From: an uncultured Blautia sp.
GTDB taxonomy: Bacteria > Bacillota > Clostridia > Lachnospirales > Lachnospiraceae
Assembly (NCBI GenBank): GCA_900540785.1
Contig: UQHF01000018.1
Span: 1-64,000, forward strand
Reading direction: 5' to 3'
DNA length: 64,000 bases
Shown here: positions 32,830-41,242 of the stretch, piece after piece
How the letters are laid out: each line of letters begins with the position of its first letter
Numbering within the stretch: position 1 is the stretch's first letter
Translations under genes and position numbers: made by a program
Notes under the pieces: generated by a model
Databases searched by the model: none
What the model saw: only the letters and a program-made list of their open reading frames with translations
Told to the model about the DNA's origin: nothing

Positions 32830-35433
32830 TTACTCTTGTGCCCATATATGAATTTTTGCCCGAAACATTTTGCCGTATGATTTTCCAGCTTCTGCAATAA
32901 TACTTAAAGCATTTTCTTTCTTTTCACGAGAAATAAACTGTTCTGATAATCCCTGAACCTGTACAGATAAATTATTTTTTTCCCGAACTAAAACAGTACA
33001 ATTGTTATTTACAGTTTCAATATATTTCTCCATAGTACCATTGGAAACATTATCAAAAGACACTTTATCTAACTGCTTTGTAAGCTGTTCGCATTTTTCC
33101 ACAAGATTCTGAATGGATTTTTTTATCTTTTCCCATCTGTCCAGTTCTTCTTTTTTTCGTAGACCTACGTACTCCGGGTGCTTCTTTTCATCCATCATTA
33201 ATTCATACAATCTCTGGTCTGTGGGGGTATCTTCTCCATGTTCAGGCACAAGTGCGACCTGCATATCAAAGGGTCTGAGTAAATCTTCATATGTGTATAG
33301 CGCATGACCTTTTGTATATGTAGCCATATTTTCCAATTGTAATGCGCTTGCTGACATAGTACTTCCAACCAGTTCCCTGTCGTCCTGAGATGTCAGCCTG
33401 TGTACAAGCTTAATATTTGTATTTTTTATTACTTCCGGCGCCATAGCTGTCGGTAACTGGTCTGCAATAATAATCCCTTCCCTCAAAGCACGAACTTCCG
33501 CCAGCATTTTTACAATAAATGCCGTGGCTGCAATTTTAGGATTCGAATCTTCCGGTTTATCTGCACTGGATTCAGAAGAAATTAAATTGTGAGCTTCTTC
33601 TATAAAAATAACGTGCCGAACCGGTTTCTCCTTATCTTCCAACGGATTTGCTTTTAATGTTTCTCTGATCAATGTACAAAGCAGCAGCGTTACAAAATTT
33701 GCAGGTCCTTCTCCCAGTGATTCCAACTCTATGATAACAGGACGTTTCAACCATTCTTCTGGAGCTAACATAGACTTTGGAGTATCAAACATTTCTTTCA
33801 TTTCCCGTCGAAGTAAGCTTCCAATTCTGACTTCCAGTACAGATCGGATATTTCCCTTCATTTCTCCATCATAATTTGTGTTTTCCAATTCCTGTTCAAA
33901 CTGTTTATATAGTTCTGACATTGTTGGATATTCTTTATCTCCAATATTTATATCCTTTTCATTCCAACCATGTTTCTCATAAACAGTCTGAATTGCTCTG
34001 TCCAAAATAAATGGTGCCGGAGCCGGAATAGGAAATGCTCCTTCGAAAACCTGGCATAGTTTTCCAATATGTTCCGATAAAGTTAATCCTTTCGGAAATT
34101 CAAACGGATTTATTCGTAACGGAAAATCAGTACAAGCAGATGGAGAAAACACAATCAGTTCAGGAATATCAAATAATGCCAGCTCTCTGTACTCGCGCTT
34201 TGCAGGTTCTAATACTAAGAATGGAATATGTGCCTTTTCTTCTGTTCCATCTTTCTTTCTAACCTTGTGATTCCATAAATTATTTGCCATATACAACATT
34301 GTATTTGTTTTTCCAGCGCCTGGTACACCACACACAAACATATGCTTTGGCAACATATTGAATGGAATTTTCACATCATAATTATTGGAATCTTTTCCCA
34401 GAGAAAATCCCGAATTTTTATGAACAGCAGCCGTTTCTTTTGACAGTTCAATATTTTCGCCATCACATAAAACCGGCAATCTGGTAAAAGCTGATGCCTC
34501 TTCCAAAGTAAATGTAACGGGCCAATATATCATAGATCCCGGTGTTTCCTTACTGCATGACTCTTCTCTTGGAGGAATATCGTTCAAGTCTTCCATTCCG
34601 GAAAAACTTCCTGTTTTCTCTAAAAGATTACCATTTCCTGTCTCCAGACATTCAGAAATAGCAGAATCTATCAGTAGCTTACTATATTGCTCGTCATTAC
34701 TAAAAGAACATATTCTGCCTAAAAAACTTGGAGAAGTATCTATCGCCTTCAGCCAATCTTCATACTGTTTTAGTACCTCATTAACATTTGGATCTTTTTT
34801 CTCGTTATGCATTTTGGAATACTCACTAATTCCAGTCTTTGAATTATAACTGTTTCTTAAATAAGTCAGAGGATTTTCAAAAGCTTTATGTATTTCCTCC
34901 TCCAATTCTTTTTTCGCAAATAAATCGACTCTGTAACAACATGGTTCATTAAATGATTCCATTAATTTAAAAATATTGTATAGTCGGCAATGCTCTCTTA
35001 TCTTCCAATTAGGAACCACATAAAAATATGTTTTTTCGTTATTAACAGATGTTTCTAATATGCGTTCTTTTTTCCTCATAAAACACTGACAAGTATATAT
35101 TTCAGAGTTTATTTTTGACTCCTGAATTTCTGTAAAATTAAAGTAATTTGAGATTCCCGATGCTTTCACTAATTTCCTCATTTTATCAAAATACTTTTCA
35201 TTTTTTTCAGAGCTAGTAAATAATAATCGGATATTAATTTTATTCCCTTCAGGACGCTCTGGGACATAATCAAATAAAAAATGTATATTTACATTTCCTA
35301 ACAATGCCGCGCGATAAAGCTGTCTTATAAACTGAGTTTGGGCGTCAAGCATACCTTCTATTCCTGATTCTTCAAAAACCTGATACTTACTCAAAGTTAA
35401 ATCTGGAATAGCTTTTATCTCATAAGCTAACAT
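32830..35433 (-). CDS. HerA/FtsK-type (DUF87-like) ATPase
   Basis: The 867-residue protein has an N-terminal region of about 330 residues that I do not recognise. A HerA-like P-loop ATPase domain follows: Walker A CGVPGAGKTN near 366-375, Walker B HVIFIEEAHN near 604-613, and PTAMAPEVIKNTNIKLVHRL (about 658-677) followed by TSQDDRELV with an Arg finger-like residue. The last 100 residues are coiled coil. Such ATPases form hexamers that move DNA or protein and are core parts of several defence and conjugation systems. It heads an AT-rich operon behind a good promoter. The ATG at 35433 (MLAYEIKAIP) with GGAG 8 bases upstream is chosen over the longer frame. Confidence 0.85.
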   Translation of the reverse strand: MLAYEIKAIPDLTLSKYQVFEESGIEGMLDAQTQFIRQLYRAALLGNVNIHFLFDYVPERPEGNKINIRLLFTSSEKNEKYFDKMRKLVKASGISNYFNFTEIQESKINSEIYTCQCFMRKKERILETSVNNEKTYFYVVPNWKIREHCRLYNIFKLMESFNEPCCYRVDLFAKKELEEEIHKAFENPLTYLRNSYNSKTGISEYSKMHNEKKDPNVNEVLKQYEDWLKAIDTSPSFLGRICSFSNDEQYSKLLIDSAISECLETGNGNLLEKTGSFSGMEDLNDIPPREESCSKETPGSMIYWPVTFTLEEASAFTRLPVLCDGENIELSKETAAVHKNSGFSLGKDSNNYDVKIPFNMLPKHMFVCGVPGAGKTNTMLYMANNLWNHKVRKKDGTEEKAHIPFLVLEPAKREYRELALFDIPELIVFSPSACTDFPLRINPFEFPKGLTLSEHIGKLCQVFEGAFPIPAPAPFILDRAIQTVYEKHGWNEKDINIGDKEYPTMSELYKQFEQELENTNYDGEMKGNIRSVLEVRIGSLLRREMKEMFDTPKSMLAPEEWLKRPVIIELESLGEGPANFVTLLLCTLIRETLKANPLEDKEKPVRHVIFIEEAHNLISSESSADKPEDSNPKIAATAFIVKMLAEVRALREGIIIADQLPTAMAPEVIKNTNIKLVHRLTSQDDRELVGSTMSASALQLENMATYTKGHALYTYEDLLRPFDMQVALVPEHGEDTPTDQRLYELMMDEKKHPEYVGLRKKEELDRWEKIKKSIQNLVEKCEQLTKQLDKVSFDNVSNGTMEKYIETVNNNCTVLVREKNNLSVQVQGLSEQFISREKKENALSIIAEAGKSYGKMFRAKIHIWAQE

Positions 35434-35490
35434 TACCATCTCTCCTAACAAATAAAATTTCGTATTTTCTGTACTCTTATTCTCTCTTTT

Positions 35491-35520
35491 TATCCTACTT
35501 TATCTTATTTTATCCTACTT
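35491..35520. promoter_or_regulatory. Three tandem 10-bp repeats, likely RHH operator
   Basis: TATCCTACTT, TATCTTATTT and TATCCTACTT follow each other without gaps; units 1 and 3 are identical. A 10-bp period places each copy on the same helix face, as for cooperative ribbon-helix-helix dimers. The array covers the -10 box and spacer of the ATPase promoter. Confidence 0.8.
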
Positions 35521-35525
35521 GTCAA
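35497..35525 (-). promoter_or_regulatory. Promoter of the HerA-type operon
   Basis: Minus-strand TTGACA (35520-35525), 17-bp spacer, TAAAGT (35497-35502). The -35 box matches consensus; the -10 box matches at four of six positions. On the plus strand TATAGT (35526-35531) may be the -10 of the divergent RHH gene. Confidence 0.75.
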
Positions 35526-35573
35526 TATAGTATGCCACAAAATGGTATCTTCTATATAAAAAGGAGATTAACT

Positions 35574-35747
35574 ATGAAACCATTAAAAACTAAAGTAAGT
35601 ATAACTCTTGATAACGATCTGGTTGTCAGTCTTAAAGAAATGGCGGAAGATGATGATCGCTCATTTAGTCAGTATATTAATTTGATACTGAAAGACTGGG
35701 TTTTACATCACAACAACCCACACAGCAAAACAAATTCTATTCCCTAA
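35574..35747 (+). CDS. Ribbon-helix-helix DNA-binding protein
   Basis: A 57-residue protein of the Arc/MetJ/CopG type: the beta strand KTKVSITLDNDLV (4-16) followed by two helices (VSLKEMAEDDD and SFSQYINLILKDWVL). Size and layout match small repressors and antitoxins. The ATG at 35574 has AAGGAGA upstream; codons before it (from 35532) are leader. It is transcribed away from the HerA-type operon, and tandem repeats lie between them, so it is probably the local repressor. No toxin-like ORF is next to it. Confidence 0.85.
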   Translation: MKPLKTKVSITLDNDLVVSLKEMAEDDDRSFSQYINLILKDWVLHHNNPHSKTNSIP

Positions 35748-35794
35748 ATATATCCTCAATTATAAGCACTGTTAAAAAACAGATTTATCTAAAA

Positions 35795-35834
35795 CAGGGG
35801 CAGATGTAACTTATACAAGCCACATCTGCCCCTG
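35795..35834. other. Strong hairpin between the RHH gene and dut
   Basis: CAGGGGCAGATGT (35795-35807) pairs perfectly with ACATCTGCCCCTG (35822-35834), with a 14-nt loop. On the minus strand it is followed by TTTTAGATAAATC, a weak terminator tail; on the plus strand there is none. It could be a second dut terminator or a protecting structure. Confidence 0.65.
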
Positions 35835-35844
35835 AGAGTAAAAA

Positions 35845-35895
35845 AATCTCCTGTAAAATACCGAATGTTAAAAACACCGATTTCTACAGGAGATT
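35845..35895 (-). terminator. Terminator after dut
   Basis: AATCTCCTGTA (35845-35855) pairs with TACAGGAGATT (35885-35895), with a small TGTT/AACA stem in the loop. On the minus strand a T-run of about seven follows. It ends the long pnp-nrdG-dut transcript. Confidence 0.8.
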
Positions 35896-35934
35896 CCTAT
35901 TTTAAGATTTAGAGCCATTTATCGACAGCTCATT

Positions 35935-36447
35935 TTATTTTGTTGTACTTCCAAAACCGCCGTTTCGAACGCCTTCTGCGGCGTCGTCCACCGTGATTCC
36001 GTATTCTACAAAGATTCCCTGCATAAACCCTGTTCCTGCAGGAATCACAAGGGTTTTTCCCTCGTTTGTATCATTTGTAAGCTTTGCAAAAATATGACCT
36101 TCATTGTCTGAATAAAAGTAATCGCTGTCAATAATCCCTACGGTATTATTTAACTGCAGGCGGTACTTAAATCCGAGACCGCTTCTGGGATAACATTTCA
36201 AAACCCAGTCCTGTTCCATTTCCACACGGATTCCCGTAGGGATTTTTACTGTTTCTCCAGGCTGTAATGTTACCTCAACAGGCGCAAAGAAATCATATCC
36301 TGCGCTTCCGGCAGTTGCCCGCACAGGAAGGGAAATCCCTTTATAAATCTCCTGCACTTCTTCTGCGGAAATTTCCCCGAAGGTATCTTTCCAGTCTTCC
36401 AGAAAACGCGCTTCACTTACTTTATGAAATTTTGCAATTCTTCTCAT
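35935..36447 (-). CDS. dut: dUTP diphosphatase (trimeric type)
   Basis: Dut hydrolyses dUTP to dUMP and keeps uracil out of DNA. The 170-residue protein shows the family motifs in order: AGSAGYDFFA (about 46-55), PRSGLGFKYRL (about 88-98), NTVGIIDSDYF (about 101-111) and the C-terminal RNGGFGSTTK with the substrate-covering arm. The form with an insertion after IIDSDY (YSDNEGHI) is common in clostridia and their phages. It lies 17 bp after nrdG and shares its transcript. Confidence 0.93.
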   Translation of the reverse strand: MRRIAKFHKVSEARFLEDWKDTFGEISAEEVQEIYKGISLPVRATAGSAGYDFFAPVEVTLQPGETVKIPTGIRVEMEQDWVLKCYPRSGLGFKYRLQLNNTVGIIDSDYFYSDNEGHIFAKLTNDTNEGKTLVIPAGTGFMQGIFVEYGITVDDAAEGVRNGGFGSTTK

Positions 36448-36464
36448 ATTCCGAATTTATCTCC

Positions 36465-36956
36465 TTAATCCTGGTGAAGAACTGCTTTTCCCTCTCTGAG
36501 AGAGGCGGGAACATCGATCACTCTCTGATTGGAAGAGCCCTTCCACTTAAGAAGCAGTTCTTTTTTGTCAATCTCAAACTCTCCGTCTACACAAACATCA
36601 AGATAACGGACGATTTCCAGATTCTGAATCTCTTCCCACAGAGAGCCTGTATACAGCCAGATTGTTTTATCCGGATATTTCTCACGGATTTCTTTTGCAA
36701 GAGCTGTCACCCCCTCCACATTGGCAGGGTGCAGCGGATCTCCGCCAGAAAAGGTAATGCCGCTTACATATGCCTTATCCAGCTCCGCCATGATCTCTCT
36801 GTGTTCTGCCTCTGTAAAAGGAAGACCGCCCTTCGGATCCCAGGTAATGGGATTCTGACATTCCCTGCAGCCGTGGGAGCAGCCTGCCACCCACAGAACT
36901 ACACGAAGTCCGTCTCCGTTTAGCATATCGTCTTTCGTTATATTATGGTATCTCAT
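36465..36956 (-). CDS. nrdG: Anaerobic ribonucleoside-triphosphate reductase activating protein
   Basis: NrdG is a radical SAM enzyme that creates the glycyl radical on NrdD, needed for anaerobic dNTP synthesis. The cluster motif CSHGCREC gives Cys26, Cys30 and Cys33, the Cx3Cx2C spacing of the family; 163 residues is standard. The SAM-binding TFSGGDPLHP is at about 68-77. It starts three bases after pnp ends. NrdD is not in the window, so the partner is encoded elsewhere. Placing nrdG with dut puts two nucleotide-pool functions together. Confidence 0.94.
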   Translation of the reverse strand: MRYHNITKDDMLNGDGLRVVLWVAGCSHGCRECQNPITWDPKGGLPFTEAEHREIMAELDKAYVSGITFSGGDPLHPANVEGVTALAKEIREKYPDKTIWLYTGSLWEEIQNLEIVRYLDVCVDGEFEIDKKELLLKWKGSSNQRVIDVPASLREGKAVLHQD

Positions 36957-36959
36957 GAT

Positions 36960-39053
36960 TTACGCTTCTTCCGGTACATCTTTCATGCTGAAGCTGATTC
37001 TTCCCATCTTGTCTTTTCCGAGGCAGATTACTTTTACCTTGTCGCCAAGTGTGAGAACATCTTCTACACGGTTAATTCTCTCTTTACAGATTTTTGAAAT
37101 GTGAACCATTCCTTCTTTGCCAGGTGCAAATTCAATAAATGCTCCAAATTCCTTAATGCTTACAACCTTACCTGTGAAAATCTGGCCAGCCTCAAAATCA
37201 GTCGCAATGATTTCCACCATTCTCTTCGCTTCGTCCATCATTTTCTGCTCTACGCCGCAGATGGATACTGCGCCTTCGTCTGTAATGTCGATTTTTACGC
37301 CTGTACGCTCAATAATGGTGTTGATAGTCTTTCCTCTCTGACCTACCACATCGCCGATCTTCTGCGGATCGATCTGAATCTGGATGATCTTCGGTGCATA
37401 CTGTCCCACTGTTTCACGGGGCTTATCGATGCATTTTTCCATAACCTCTGTGAGGATATACTCTCTCGCCTCTTTTGTTCTGCGGATTGCTTCCTCTACG
37501 ATCGGTCTTGTAAGTCCGTGGATCTTAATATCCATCTGGATTGCAGTAATACCGTCATGTGTACCTGCCACCTTAAAGTCCATATCTCCGAAGAAATCCT
37601 CAAGTCCCTGAATATCTGTAAGAACAATGTAATCGTCGTCTGTATCCCCTGTTACAAGTCCGCAGGAAATTCCGGCTACCGGTTTTTTGATCGGTACGCC
37701 TGCTGCCATAAGAGACATGGTGGACGCACAGATACTTGCCTGAGAAGTAGAACCGTTTGACTCAAAAGTCTCAGATACAGTACGGATTGCGTACGGGAAA
37801 TCTTCCTCTGCCGGAAGGACAGGCACGAGTGCTCTCTCTGCAAGAGCTCCATGACCGATCTCACGGCGTCCCGGTCCTCTGGACGGTTTTGTCTCACCTA
37901 CAGAGTAGGACGGGAAATTATAATGATGCATATATCTCTTGGAAGTCTCAAATTCATCAAGACCGTCAAGACGCTGTGCTTCTGCAAGAGGAGCCAGTGT
38001 TGTCATAGTGCAGATCTGTGTCTGTCCACGTGTAAACATAGCAGAACCGTGAACTCTCGGAATAATGTCAACCTCTGCTGCAAGAGGACGGATCTGTGTG
38101 ATCTCACGTCCGTCCGGGCGCTTGTGGTCTTTTAAGATCATTTTACGGACTGTCTTCTTCTGATACTGATAAACAGCTTCACCAAGAACAGCGAGCCACT
38201 CCTCTTTTTCTGCAAAAGCCTCTGCAAGCTTCTCTGTTACTTTGCGGATATTTTCTTCTCTTGTCTGCTTGTCGTCAGAGAATACTGCCTCTTCCATTTC
38301 TGCCGGAGGAACGATTTCCTTGATCGCCTCAAAAAGCTCTTCCGGTACCGCGCAGGATTCGTAAGAATGTTTTTCTTTTCCGCAGTCAGCAACGATCGTA
38401 TCGATAAATTTGATGATTTCCTGGTTTACTTCATGAGCTTTGTAAATTGCCTCGATCATTTTATCTTCCGGAATCTCGTTTGCGCCGGCTTCGATCATGA
38501 TCACTTTTTCTCTTGTGGAAGCAACTGTAAGCTGCAGATCGGAAATGTCCTTCTGTGCCAGTGTCGGGTTGATCACGTACTCTCCGTCGATCAGTCCCAC
38601 CTGTGTTGTCGCACATGGACCGTCAAATGGAATATCGGAAATGCAGGTTGCGATCGCAGAACCGAGCATAGCCGGAATCTCCGGATTGCACTGCGGATCT
38701 ACAGACATAACCATATTTACAAGTGTCACGTCATTTCTGTAATCTTTCGGGAAAAGAGGACGCATTGGTCTGTCAATGACACGGGAAGTCAGGATCGCAT
38801 GTTCACTTGCCTTTCCCTCTCTTTTATTAAATCCTCCCGGGATTTTTCCAACTGCGTACATTTTTTCTTCATATTCAACGCTTAACGGAAAGAAATCAAT
38901 TCCCTCTCTCGGCTCTTTTGATGCGGTTGCAGTAGATAATACAGTAGTATCACCATAGTGCATAAGAGCAGCGCCGTTTGCCTGTTTTGCAACGCGGTCA
39001 ATATCTACAGTAAGGGTTCTTCCGGCTAATTCCATGGAATAACTTTTGTACAT
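36960..39053 (-). CDS. pnp: Polynucleotide phosphorylase
   Basis: PNPase degrades RNA 3' to 5' by phosphorolysis and is part of the RNA degradosome. The 697-residue protein has two RNase PH-like domains (about 1-230 and 300-540; PGRREIGHGALAERAL near 400), a KH domain (about 555-615; GDVVGQRGKTINTI) and an S1 domain (about 625-692; GKVVSIKEFGAFIEFAPG). AAGGAG is 7 bases before the ATG. It follows rpsO as in many bacteria, separated by a hairpin and a promoter. Confidence 0.98.
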   Translation of the reverse strand: MYKSYSMELAGRTLTVDIDRVAKQANGAALMHYGDTTVLSTATASKEPREGIDFFPLSVEYEEKMYAVGKIPGGFNKREGKASEHAILTSRVIDRPMRPLFPKDYRNDVTLVNMVMSVDPQCNPEIPAMLGSAIATCISDIPFDGPCATTQVGLIDGEYVINPTLAQKDISDLQLTVASTREKVIMIEAGANEIPEDKMIEAIYKAHEVNQEIIKFIDTIVADCGKEKHSYESCAVPEELFEAIKEIVPPAEMEEAVFSDDKQTREENIRKVTEKLAEAFAEKEEWLAVLGEAVYQYQKKTVRKMILKDHKRPDGREITQIRPLAAEVDIIPRVHGSAMFTRGQTQICTMTTLAPLAEAQRLDGLDEFETSKRYMHHYNFPSYSVGETKPSRGPGRREIGHGALAERALVPVLPAEEDFPYAIRTVSETFESNGSTSQASICASTMSLMAAGVPIKKPVAGISCGLVTGDTDDDYIVLTDIQGLEDFFGDMDFKVAGTHDGITAIQMDIKIHGLTRPIVEEAIRRTKEAREYILTEVMEKCIDKPRETVGQYAPKIIQIQIDPQKIGDVVGQRGKTINTIIERTGVKIDITDEGAVSICGVEQKMMDEAKRMVEIIATDFEAGQIFTGKVVSIKEFGAFIEFAPGKEGMVHISKICKERINRVEDVLTLGDKVKVICLGKDKMGRISFSMKDVPEEA

Positions 39054-39110
39054 ATTCTTTCTCCTTTTCTTCTTGATAACTTCTTTAACTTCTTCTTTAT
39101 ATATATAAAT

Positions 39111-39139
39111 ATCTTATAAAGCAGGCGAAATAACAGCAA
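39111..39139 (-). promoter_or_regulatory. Probable pnp promoter
   Basis: Minus-strand TTGCTG (39134-39139), 17-bp spacer, TAAGAT (39111-39116), just after the rpsO hairpin. It leaves a leader of about 50 nt that is AT-rich. Confidence 0.6.
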
Positions 39140-39141
39140 AC

Positions 39142-39165
39142 AGGGGCGGATGGAAATCCGCCCCT
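39142..39165 (-). terminator. Hairpin terminator or processing site between rpsO and pnp
   Basis: AGGGGCGGAT (39142-39151) and ATCCGCCCCT (39156-39165) form a perfect 10-bp stem with the loop GGAA. The downstream tail TGTTTGCTGTTATTT is only moderately T-rich, so readthrough into pnp is likely. Confidence 0.75.
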
Positions 39166-39177
39166 TCCGCATACTAA

Positions 39178-39444
39178 TTATTTTCTTAAACCTAATTTTT
39201 CAATCAGTGTACGGTATCTTTCGATGTCTGTTTTCTTCAGGTATGCCAGAAGGCCACGGCGCTGACCTACCATTTTCAGAAGACCACGTCTGGAATGATG
39301 ATCTTTATGGTGTGTCTTTAAGTGCTCTGTTAATTCCTGAATTCTTGCTGTAAGAACGGCAATCTGTACTTCCGGTGAACCTGTGTCACCTTCACATCTT
39401 GCATATTCTTTCATAATGGCTGTTTTTTTCTCTTTTGAAATCAT
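39178..39444 (-). CDS. rpsO: 30S ribosomal protein S15
   Basis: The 88-residue protein matches uS15 along its length (CEGDTGSPEVQIAVLTARI at 15-33, HHSRRGLLKMVGQRR near 48-62, LGLRK at the end). It binds 16S rRNA at the three-way junction. AAGGAGGAAATC precedes the ATG. It has its own promoter with a leader of about 95 nt. Confidence 0.98.
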   Translation of the reverse strand: MISKEKKTAIMKEYARCEGDTGSPEVQIAVLTARIQELTEHLKTHHKDHHSRRGLLKMVGQRRGLLAYLKKTDIERYRTLIEKLGLRK

Positions 39445-39541
39445 TTTGATTTCCTCCTTAAAATAATTTAATTAAACCGCCGCATATTAAGAGATGGTCG
39501 GAGTGTCCTGTCTCTGAATAAGGGCTGAATTCACCTTCGTT

Positions 39542-39570
39542 AGTATAACACAAAGATTTTTTTCTGTAAA
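39542..39570 (-). promoter_or_regulatory. rpsO promoter with structured leader
   Basis: Minus-strand TTTACA (39565-39570), 17-bp spacer, TATACT (39542-39547). The leader down to 39445 can form TGAAT/ATTCA and AGAGA/TCTCT stems. S15 represses its own mRNA by leader binding in several bacteria; a similar control here is possible but not shown. Confidence 0.75.
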
Positions 39571-39581
39571 CTCTTTTTTTA

Positions 39582-41240
39582 TTATTTTGCTGCTGCGCGC
39601 ATTTCTTTCTGTCTTTCTATAGGATCGTCCTCAAGAAGAGAAAAAGCAATGTTTGTCGCATGATCTGATACACGCTCAAGTCCGGAGACAATATCTGAGA
39701 ACATCATTCCTGCGCTTGCCGTACATTCGCCTCTTGTAAGACGCTGTACATGGGATTCCTGAAGATAGCGCTCCGCATCGTCCACCTTATCCTCAAGCTC
39801 CAGAATTTCCTCCATATGCTCCTGATTATTATGAGAAAACATATCAAGGGCATATGTAGTTACCTTAATTACCATCCCAAGCATCTCAGACAGCTCTTTC
39901 TTTGCCTGGTCGCTGAAATCAATTCCACGCTCCATCCTGGAAGCAGCGGCATCTGCAATATTTTCCGCATGATCACCGATACGTTCAATGTCGTTTACTA
40001 CATGGAACAGTCCGCCAATGCTCTTCGCATCGTCTGATGGCAGAGTCGTCTGATTGATCTTCACAAGATAATCGGTAATCGCATGATTCAGATAGTCGAT
40101 GTTTTTTTCTGTCTCATACACTTCCCGGATCTCTTTTTCATCCAGGGTAAGCAGAGCATTCATTGCTTTTTCCAGATTGGAAATCGCCATCTGTCCCATG
40201 CGCTCCATTTCTCTTGTTGCGTCAAATACAGCCGTTGTAGGAGAAAACACAGATTTCTCTCCAATAAACTGTAAGCCCAGTGCATCCTGATTTTTCTTTT
40301 CCTCTCCGCGCACAAGAAAACCTGTCAGTTTTACAATCTGTTTGATAAACGGAGCAAGGAGAAGAACCTCTGTAAGCTTGATAAGGGTATGCGCATTTGC
40401 CACTTCTCTTCCCGGATTACCGCCGGAAATATAAGAAATAAACTGTGTGACCGGTTCAAGCGCCACGCTTAATACAACATAAATAATAAAGGTTCCGATA
40501 ATATTAAACACCAGATGGATCAGGGCAGCCCGTTTCGCATCTCTCTTTCCGCTTAAACCGGCAAGAAGGGCAGATACACAGGAGCCAATGTTACAGCCCA
40601 TGATAATAAAGAAACAGATACGTATATCAAGAAGTCCCTGGTTTGCCAGAAGAAGCACAATACCAACTGTGGCAGAGGAGCTCTGAAGAACAGTTGTGAC
40701 AACAAGTCCTACAAGAACAGCCAGAAAATGACTGGTAAGAGAGCCCATGATCTCCACTACCTCCGGAGACTCCCTCAAAACAGACATGGAATCTGACATG
40801 GTGGTAAGACCCATAAACAGAATACCAAAGCCCAGAAGGACCTCTCCAATACGCTGTATCTTTACTTTTTTAAAGAACATCATCATAACCACGCCCGCCA
40901 TAACGATCGCCGGGGCAAGGGCAGAAAGGTTAAATGATATTAACTGAGAAGTTACTGTTGTTCCAATGTTGGCACCCATGATCACACCGGCTGCCTGATA
41001 CAGGTTCATAAGTCCTGAATTTACAAAACTTACTACCATGACGGTAGATGCACTGGAGGACTGGATGATTGCAGTGAAAAATGTTCCCACAAGGATTCCT
41101 CTGATAGGCGTCTTTGTAAAAAACTCAAGAATGCTTCGCATCTTGGCGCCTGCAACTTTTTCAAGTCCATCGCTCATCTGTTTCATACCGAACAAAAAGA
41201 GGCCCAAACCTCCCATTAGTCCAAGAATAATCTCTGCCAT
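39582..41240 (-). CDS. Na+/phosphate cotransporter family protein (NptA-like with PhoU domain)
   Basis: The 552-residue protein has two Na/Pi-cotransporter repeats in the first 310 residues; each has the QSSSA motif (AIIQSSSASTVM near 58 and VLQSSSATVGIV near 185). A cytoplasmic PhoU-like helical domain follows from about 330 to 540. It should import phosphate with Na+, or influence phosphate signalling. It lies two bases after ribF and before the rpsO promoter, which is an unusual place for a transporter in this core region. Confidence 0.9.
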   Translation of the reverse strand: MAEIILGLMGGLGLFLFGMKQMSDGLEKVAGAKMRSILEFFTKTPIRGILVGTFFTAIIQSSSASTVMVVSFVNSGLMNLYQAAGVIMGANIGTTVTSQLISFNLSALAPAIVMAGVVMMMFFKKVKIQRIGEVLLGFGILFMGLTTMSDSMSVLRESPEVVEIMGSLTSHFLAVLVGLVVTTVLQSSSATVGIVLLLANQGLLDIRICFFIIMGCNIGSCVSALLAGLSGKRDAKRAALIHLVFNIIGTFIIYVVLSVALEPVTQFISYISGGNPGREVANAHTLIKLTEVLLLAPFIKQIVKLTGFLVRGEEKKNQDALGLQFIGEKSVFSPTTAVFDATREMERMGQMAISNLEKAMNALLTLDEKEIREVYETEKNIDYLNHAITDYLVKINQTTLPSDDAKSIGGLFHVVNDIERIGDHAENIADAAASRMERGIDFSDQAKKELSEMLGMVIKVTTYALDMFSHNNQEHMEEILELEDKVDDAERYLQESHVQRLTRGECTASAGMMFSDIVSGLERVSDHATNIAFSLLEDDPIERQKEMRAAAK

Positions 41241-41242
41241 TC

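Noticed and set aside
29321..35433. Reading the HerA-type operon as a type VII secretion system
   Set aside because: The ATPase is HerA-like rather than EssC-like with FHA or triple ATPase domains, and no WXG100-type protein is recognisable.
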